Shown: piece by piece, positions 60,179-64,000 of the stretch | How positions within the stretch are numbered: the stretch's first letter is position 1 | Layout of the letters: each line of letters begins with the position of its first letter | Source: Propionicimonas sp. | GTDB taxonomy: Bacteria; Actinomycetota; Actinomycetes; Propionibacteriales; Propionibacteriaceae | Reading direction: 5' to 3' | Assembly: GCF_029975155.1 (NCBI RefSeq) | Contig: NZ_JARKPQ010000108.1 | Coordinates: 1 to 64,000, forward strand | Length of the DNA: 64,000 bases | Made by a program: the position numbers and the translations under genes | The notes under the pieces: generated by a model | Seen by the model: only the letters and a program-made list of their open reading frames with translations | Told to the model about the DNA's origin: nothing | Database searches by the model: none

Positions 60179-61774
60179 TCAGCCCAGCCGTCCGGTGGTC
60201 GCCGTCGAGCCGCGGGGACGCCCGTTCAACTGGTCGTAGGCACGGATCTCGACCAGTTCGAGCAGCGCCTCGCGATCGGCGACCGTGCTGGACTCGACGC
60301 TGAAGCTGAGGTGTCCGTCCAGCCACAGGCCGGTCATGGTGTAGATGCCGGAGACCCGCTCGTAGCTCCGGTAGACGATGCCCACCTCGTTGTCGTCGAG
60401 CAGCATCGGCGAGTGCTCGGCCTTGGCGTACTTCTTCGTGTAGTGCTTCTCGGACTCCGCCGCGTCCCGCCAGAAGCGGTAGCGGATCAGCCCGCGGGCG
60501 CCGACCGGACACTCGTAGGCGCCGGTCGACTCGCGGTAGTCCTTGAAGACACAGGCGGCGGGATCGAGGGAGGGGTAGACGTAGTGCAGGCCCTCCCGTC
60601 CGTTCGGGAACGAGCACTCCGCCAGGTCGGCCGCGACGGTTCCGTCCCAGCACTCGTAGGTCGTGGGGGTCGAGGACGGGCTGGTCGGTGGTGCGGTCAC
60701 GCCGGGGGTGTTGGCAGCGACCGGTCTGCCCAGGGCGCCGGACCAGGTCAGGACCGTGAACACCAGGCCGATGGTGAGCGCCAGGGCTCCGACCCCGGCG
60801 AGGACCGCGAGGGGCTTCGGGCGCCGCCGGGGTGGCGGGGGGACGTCCAGCACGCTCGTACCGCCCTCGGCGACCGTGGCGGCCCGGGCCGGGCGGAAGA
60901 TGCCCGAGTCGGGCTTGGGCACGGACAACGGTGGCACGCCGGCGGCGCGCGCGAGCGGGCCGCGGGCGAGCACGAGGGCTTCTGCGGCGCTGTTCGGGCG
61001 CTCGTCGGGGTTCTTGGCGAGGCAGGCCCAGAACAGCCGGTTGAGTGAGACGACCAGTGGGTCGGAGCCGGGCAGCTGGGGCACCGGCGCGTTCATGTGC
61101 GAGATGGCGATCTGCACGTCGGTGCCGGTGTAGACATTGCGTCCGGTGAGCATTGACCACAGCACGCAGGCCGCCGAGTACAGGTCGCTGCGCGGCGTCG
61201 CCGGCTCGCCCGCGTGCCGCTCCGGACTCATGAACGCCCAACTGCCCGCGATCATGCCGGGCTGGGTGAGGCCGCCGTCCGCGGTCTGGGCGATGCCGAA
61301 GTCGCAGAGGTAGGCGAACGGTTCGCCGCCGCCGGGGCGCAGCAGCACGTTGCTGGGCTTGACGTCGCGGTGGATGATGCCGCGGGCGTGGGCGTCGCCG
61401 AGCGCCTCCAGGGTCTGGCAGAAGATCAGCAGCGCGGCGTGCGGGGGGAGCGGTCCGTCCCGGCGGACCAGCTCGCTGAGGTCGCCGCCGCCGACGTACT
61501 GCATGGCGAGGTGGAGCTGCCCCTCCAGGTTGCCGTGGTCGAAGATCTGGATGATGTGCGGCGAATCGAGGCTCGCCAGGATCGTGGCCTCCCGCGAGAA
61601 ACGGTCGACGAAGGACTGGTCGGCGGCGAGCCGGGGGTCGAGGACCTTCAGGGCGACCGGGCGGTCCAGGGTCAATTGCGTCGCCCGGTAGACGATGCCC
61701 ATGCCACCCCGGCCGATCTCCGCGTCGATGCGGTACCCACCGATCCGGTCACCGATCGCCGGATAGCCAATCAT
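60179..61774 (-). CDS. Serine/threonine protein kinase, PknB family, with extracellular domain
   Basis: A 531-residue kinase. The glycine-rich loop is IGRGGMG (~20-26), Lys43 in VALKVLD, catalytic IIHRDVKPSNVLL (~138-150), CDFGIA, and SPERHAG in the activation segment. A Pro-rich juxtamembrane segment (DVPPPPRRRPKP) precedes the membrane helix (~325-347). The outside domain has four or more Cys (YECWDG, AECSFP, AACVFKD, YECPVG), suggesting disulfides, and no PASTA repeats. ATG 61774 is chosen for a GGAG 8 nt upstream; GTG 61783 is possible. It converges on the phosphatase gene. Confidence 0.92.
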   Translation of the reverse strand: MIGYPAIGDRIGGYRIDAEIGRGGMGIVYRATQLTLDRPVALKVLDPRLAADQSFVDRFSREATILASLDSPHIIQIFDHGNLEGQLHLAMQYVGGGDLSELVRRDGPLPPHAALLIFCQTLEALGDAHARGIIHRDVKPSNVLLRPGGGEPFAYLCDFGIAQTADGGLTQPGMIAGSWAFMSPERHAGEPATPRSDLYSAACVLWSMLTGRNVYTGTDVQIAISHMNAPVPQLPGSDPLVVSLNRLFWACLAKNPDERPNSAAEALVLARGPLARAAGVPPLSVPKPDSGIFRPARAATVAEGGTSVLDVPPPPRRRPKPLAVLAGVGALALTIGLVFTVLTWSGALGRPVAANTPGVTAPPTSPSSTPTTYECWDGTVAADLAECSFPNGREGLHYVYPSLDPAACVFKDYRESTGAYECPVGARGLIRYRFWRDAAESEKHYTKKYAKAEHSPMLLDDNEVGIVYRSYERVSGIYTMTGLWLDGHLSFSVESSTVADREALLELVEIRAYDQLNGRPRGSTATTGRLG

Positions 61775-61881
61775 GCGTTCCACTCCATCGGGTCAGGGGT
61801 GTGGCCAGCCTACCTTTTCCTCTGCTCTCACTCTCGTCCCGCGCGAGCGTCCCGCTGCGCGCCCCTAAGATGTTCAGGCGC

Positions 61882-61955
61882 GGGCGCATAGCTCAGTTGG
61901 TTAGAGCACGTCCCTTACAAGGACGGGGTCGGGGGTTCGAGTCCCTCTGCGCCCA
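61882..61955 (+). tRNA. tRNA-Val (anticodon TAC)
   Basis: Acceptor GGGCGCA pairs with TGCGCCC; the anticodon stem CGTCC/GGACG holds loop CTTACAA with anticodon TAC; the T arm is GGGGG-TTCGAGT-CCCTC with one wobble or mismatch. Discriminator A. The 3' end faces a restriction-modification system, a common landing site for mobile DNA. The gap to 62120 has no other feature recognised. Confidence 0.93.
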
Positions 61956-62120
61956 CCGACGGCCCAGGTCCGGCTCCGTTTCCGAAAGATGTTGTGATCG
62001 CGCCGGAGGCATGCGCCGAGCGGCCGAAACAGGAAGCGCGAGGATCCCCGGGGAGGTCCGCGCTGCCTGCAGTCTGCGTGTTCTCGGTGGTCTGTCGGCG
62101 CCCCCGGATACGATGAGAGG

Positions 62121-63602
62121 GTGTTGGCGGCCGACCTCTTGAGCATCGCCGAGAGTGAGCGTGTCGCCGCCCTCGGTGGGCTTGATGCGCGTACGCAGAG
62201 TGACTTGGGCCAGTTCTTCACCCCCGCATCCGCGGCTCAGCTGATCGCCTCTGTTTCACGTCTTCCCTCACGCGGAGTCCTGAGGGTGCTCGACCCTGGC
62301 GCGGGCTCCGGCGTGCTTGCTGCGGCGTTGGTCGTCCGTGCGCTGTCCGAGCAGCCTGACCTGTCCATCGAGATCGTCGCAATCGAACGCGATCCCGCGG
62401 TGATGCCGTATCTCCGGGCAACACTCGCTGCCTGCGAGCGGGTTGGTGGCGGCAGCGTTCGTGCGAAGGCCGTTGAAGCGGACTTCATCCTCGACTCCAC
62501 GGGGCTGGACGCGGCGCTCAACATGGAGGGTCGGTTCGACCTGGTGATCGAGAATCCCCCGTACGGGAAGCTGGCGGTGTCAAGCGCGCACCGAGCTGCC
62601 ATGCGTTCTGCGGGCATCGATGCGCCGAACTTGTATGCGGCCTTCCTTGCTCTGTCTGTCGCGGCGCTCCGGCCTGGTGGGCAAGTTGTGGCAATCACTC
62701 CCCGCTCGTTCTTCAACGGACCGTACTTCGGCGCGTTCCGCGCGCATCTGCTCGATTCGATCGCGCTCGACAGGGTGCACGTCTTCGACTCCCGCTCCAC
62801 TGTCTTCGCAGATACGGGCGTGCTTCAGGAGAACGTGATTCTCGCCGGGACTCGCGGTGCCACTCCCGGGGCCGTCGAGCTTTCGGTGAGTCGCGACCAC
62901 ACAGACGATATTTCGTCGCGTGTCGTTCCCTATGAGACCGTTGTCTTCCCGGGTGACGCCAACCGCTTCATCCGGCTGGCAACGGATGCTGAGGACACCG
63001 CCGTCGCCGAGTTGGTCCTTTCCCAACCGTGTTCTCTCGCTGATCTGGGCGTTCAGGTCTCGACCGGTCGGGTCGTGGACTTCCGTTCACGGCATGCGCT
63101 GAGCAGTGTCGAGCAGCCAGATGCGGTACCGCTGATCTATCCCGGCAACCTCCGGGATGGCGGCGTGCTCTGGCCGAGGGCGATCCGCAAGCCGCAGTGG
63201 TTCCAGCCAGGTGACGACAAGCATCGCGCGATGCTCTTGCCAGAGGGCTGGTATGCCGTCGTCAAGCGGTTCAGCGCAAAGGAAGAGCGCCGCCGAATCG
63301 TGGCGTCCGTCTGGTCGCCGGTAGACAACCCGGGTGAGGTCGCGTTCGAGAACCACCTCAATGTGTTCCACATCGGTGGCGGCGGGCTCGACGAGGAACT
63401 CGCGAAGGGCATCGCTGTGTGGCTCAACTCGTCGGTGATTGACAAGTTCTTCCGCACCTTCTCCGGCCACACTCAGGTGAACGCCACCGACCTGCGGACT
63501 TTGCGGTTCCCAACAACAGTGGTCTTGCGTGAGCTTGGCCGCAGGCCGGTCGCGTCGCAGGTGGAGGTTGACTCTCTCGTCATGGGGTTGATCGCCGCAT
63601 GA
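62121..63602 (+). CDS. N6-adenine DNA methyltransferase, Eco57I/PstI type
   Basis: A 493-residue methyltransferase. After LGQFFTPASAAQLIAS comes the AdoMet-binding motif I VLDPGAGSGVLAAAL (~58-72) and the catalytic motif IV IENPPYGKL (~145), the NPPY form used for adenine-N6 methylation. A target-recognition region follows (~290-460). It modifies the same site that the following nuclease cuts. Codon choice is less GC-biased (more T and A at third positions) than neighbours. GTG 62121 with GAGAGG upstream. Confidence 0.9.
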   Translation: MLAADLLSIAESERVAALGGLDARTQSDLGQFFTPASAAQLIASVSRLPSRGVLRVLDPGAGSGVLAAALVVRALSEQPDLSIEIVAIERDPAVMPYLRATLAACERVGGGSVRAKAVEADFILDSTGLDAALNMEGRFDLVIENPPYGKLAVSSAHRAAMRSAGIDAPNLYAAFLALSVAALRPGGQVVAITPRSFFNGPYFGAFRAHLLDSIALDRVHVFDSRSTVFADTGVLQENVILAGTRGATPGAVELSVSRDHTDDISSRVVPYETVVFPGDANRFIRLATDAEDTAVAELVLSQPCSLADLGVQVSTGRVVDFRSRHALSSVEQPDAVPLIYPGNLRDGGVLWPRAIRKPQWFQPGDDKHRAMLLPEGWYAVVKRFSAKEERRRIVASVWSPVDNPGEVAFENHLNVFHIGGGGLDEELAKGIAVWLNSSVIDKFFRTFSGHTQVNATDLRTLRFPTTVVLRELGRRPVASQVEVDSLVMGLIAA

Positions 63603-64000
63603 GCGAGTTGACCGATGTCGCCGACGAGCGAGTCGAAGATGCCCGATCGATCCTCAAGACGCTGGGCATGGACGCCGAGCGCAGCAACGAGCGTTCCGCG
63701 CTCGTGCTCCTGGCTCTCCTGCGGCTCACACCCACGCAGGCATGGGCGGAGGCGGCCAACCCGATGCTCGGCACGCGGGCCATCATGGACTTCATCCGCG
63801 ACGAGTACGGCAGGGACTATGCGCCGAACACGCGCGAGGCTGTCCGGCGGTTCACGCTCCATCAGTTCGTTGAGGCGGGACTCGTCGTGCCGAATCCCGA
63901 CGAGCCGCAACGTCCGATCAACTCGCCCAAGTGGAACTACCAGGTCACAGCCGAAGCACGGGACGTCCTGCGTGTCTACGGTGCCGACGACTGGCAGGCG
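63599..64000 (+). CDS. BsuBI/PstI-type restriction endonuclease, 5' part
   Basis: 134 residues are visible before the window ends. ATG 63599 overlaps the methylase stop (ATGA). The N-terminal part has an HTH-like region (SALVLLALLRLTPTQAWAEA) and PNTREAVRRFTLHQFVEAG, as seen at the start of BsuBI/PstI endonucleases. The catalytic part is outside. If of that family it would cleave CTGCAG, which occurs in the window itself (for example 2450-2455 and 9572-9577) and so must be protected by the methylase. Confidence 0.8.
   Translation, partial: MSELTDVADERVEDARSILKTLGMDAERSNERSALVLLALLRLTPTQAWAEAANPMLGTRAIMDFIRDEYGRDYAPNTREAVRRFTLHQFVEAGLVVPNPDEPQRPINSPKWNYQVTAEARDVLRVYGADDWQA

Overview
The window is chromosomal DNA from a high-GC Gram-positive bacterium, most likely an actinobacterium of the Propionibacteriales. 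The evidence is strong G/C bias at third positions, frequent GTG starts, many four-base ATGA/GTGA gene overlaps, several probable leaderless promoters, and actinobacterial signature genes: DUF3145, DUF3052 beside an AceE-type pyruvate dehydrogenase, a FasR-fabD-fabH-acpP-fabF cluster, MoxR-DUF58-VWA, POL-PE-LIG LigD, Arr and a PopR/ClgR-like regulator. Species assignment is inference.

Layout. 1-4 kb: tail of a gene, a secreted esterase, and a metal module (CmtR-like sensor plus CDF-type transporter) flanked by two near-identical long palindromes, then a lipoprotein. 4-11.2 kb: a TetR regulator and two divergent transport operons, an ECF importer (fused double ATPase, EcfT, MptD-like S component) and an IrtAB/YbtPQ-like ABC pair, sharing a textbook DtxR/IdeR iron box. 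11.2-14.8 kb: a zinc CDF transporter and a DUF2339 membrane protein. 15-21.8 kb: an eight-gene operon (DeoR regulator, galactitol-type PTS EIIA/EIIB/EIIC, polyol-phosphate dehydrogenase, tagatose-6-phosphate-type kinase, class II aldolase, PfkB sugar kinase) that forms a complete hexitol-to-triose pathway. 21.9-24.2 kb: two ClpP paralogues, a PopR/ClgR-like regulator and a VapBC toxin-antitoxin pair. 24.3-27.6 kb: dienelactone hydrolase, aldo/keto reductase and guanine deaminase. 27.6-29.6 kb: a gene-poor, apparently decayed stretch with a tandem-repeat membrane protein, ending at tRNA-Met.

29.8-37.7 kb: a GH13 trehalose-synthase-like enzyme, 2'-5' RNA ligase-like protein, Arr, tRNA-Asn, a NUDIX hydrolase, LigD and a sirtuin. 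37.8-43.2 kb: M20 peptidase, MFS transporter, cytidylate kinase-like protein, HAD phosphatase and a membrane protein with a Ser/Pro/Gly tail. 43.4-47.5 kb: MoxR-DUF58-VWA-VWA. 47.7-55.3 kb: PLP homeostasis protein, DUF3145, the type II fatty-acid synthesis cluster with FasR, and a PHP hydrolase. 55.4-61.8 kb: AceE, DUF3052, a lipoprotein tyrosine phosphatase and a Ser/Thr kinase. 61.9-64 kb: tRNA-Val followed by a BsuBI/PstI-type restriction-modification pair that runs off the window.

The most unusual theme is a set of dispersed short repeats (cores TCTCGACAGGCTCGACC, CCCTTCGTGACG/CCTGAGGAGC and ATCCCGG hairpins). Most lie between genes, but several have entered genes in frame and are translated: three places in LigD and once in the M20 peptidase, where a 21-bp duplication brackets the insert. 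In two other genes a repeat supplies the stop codon. No CRISPR array, prophage, transposase gene or replication origin was seen.
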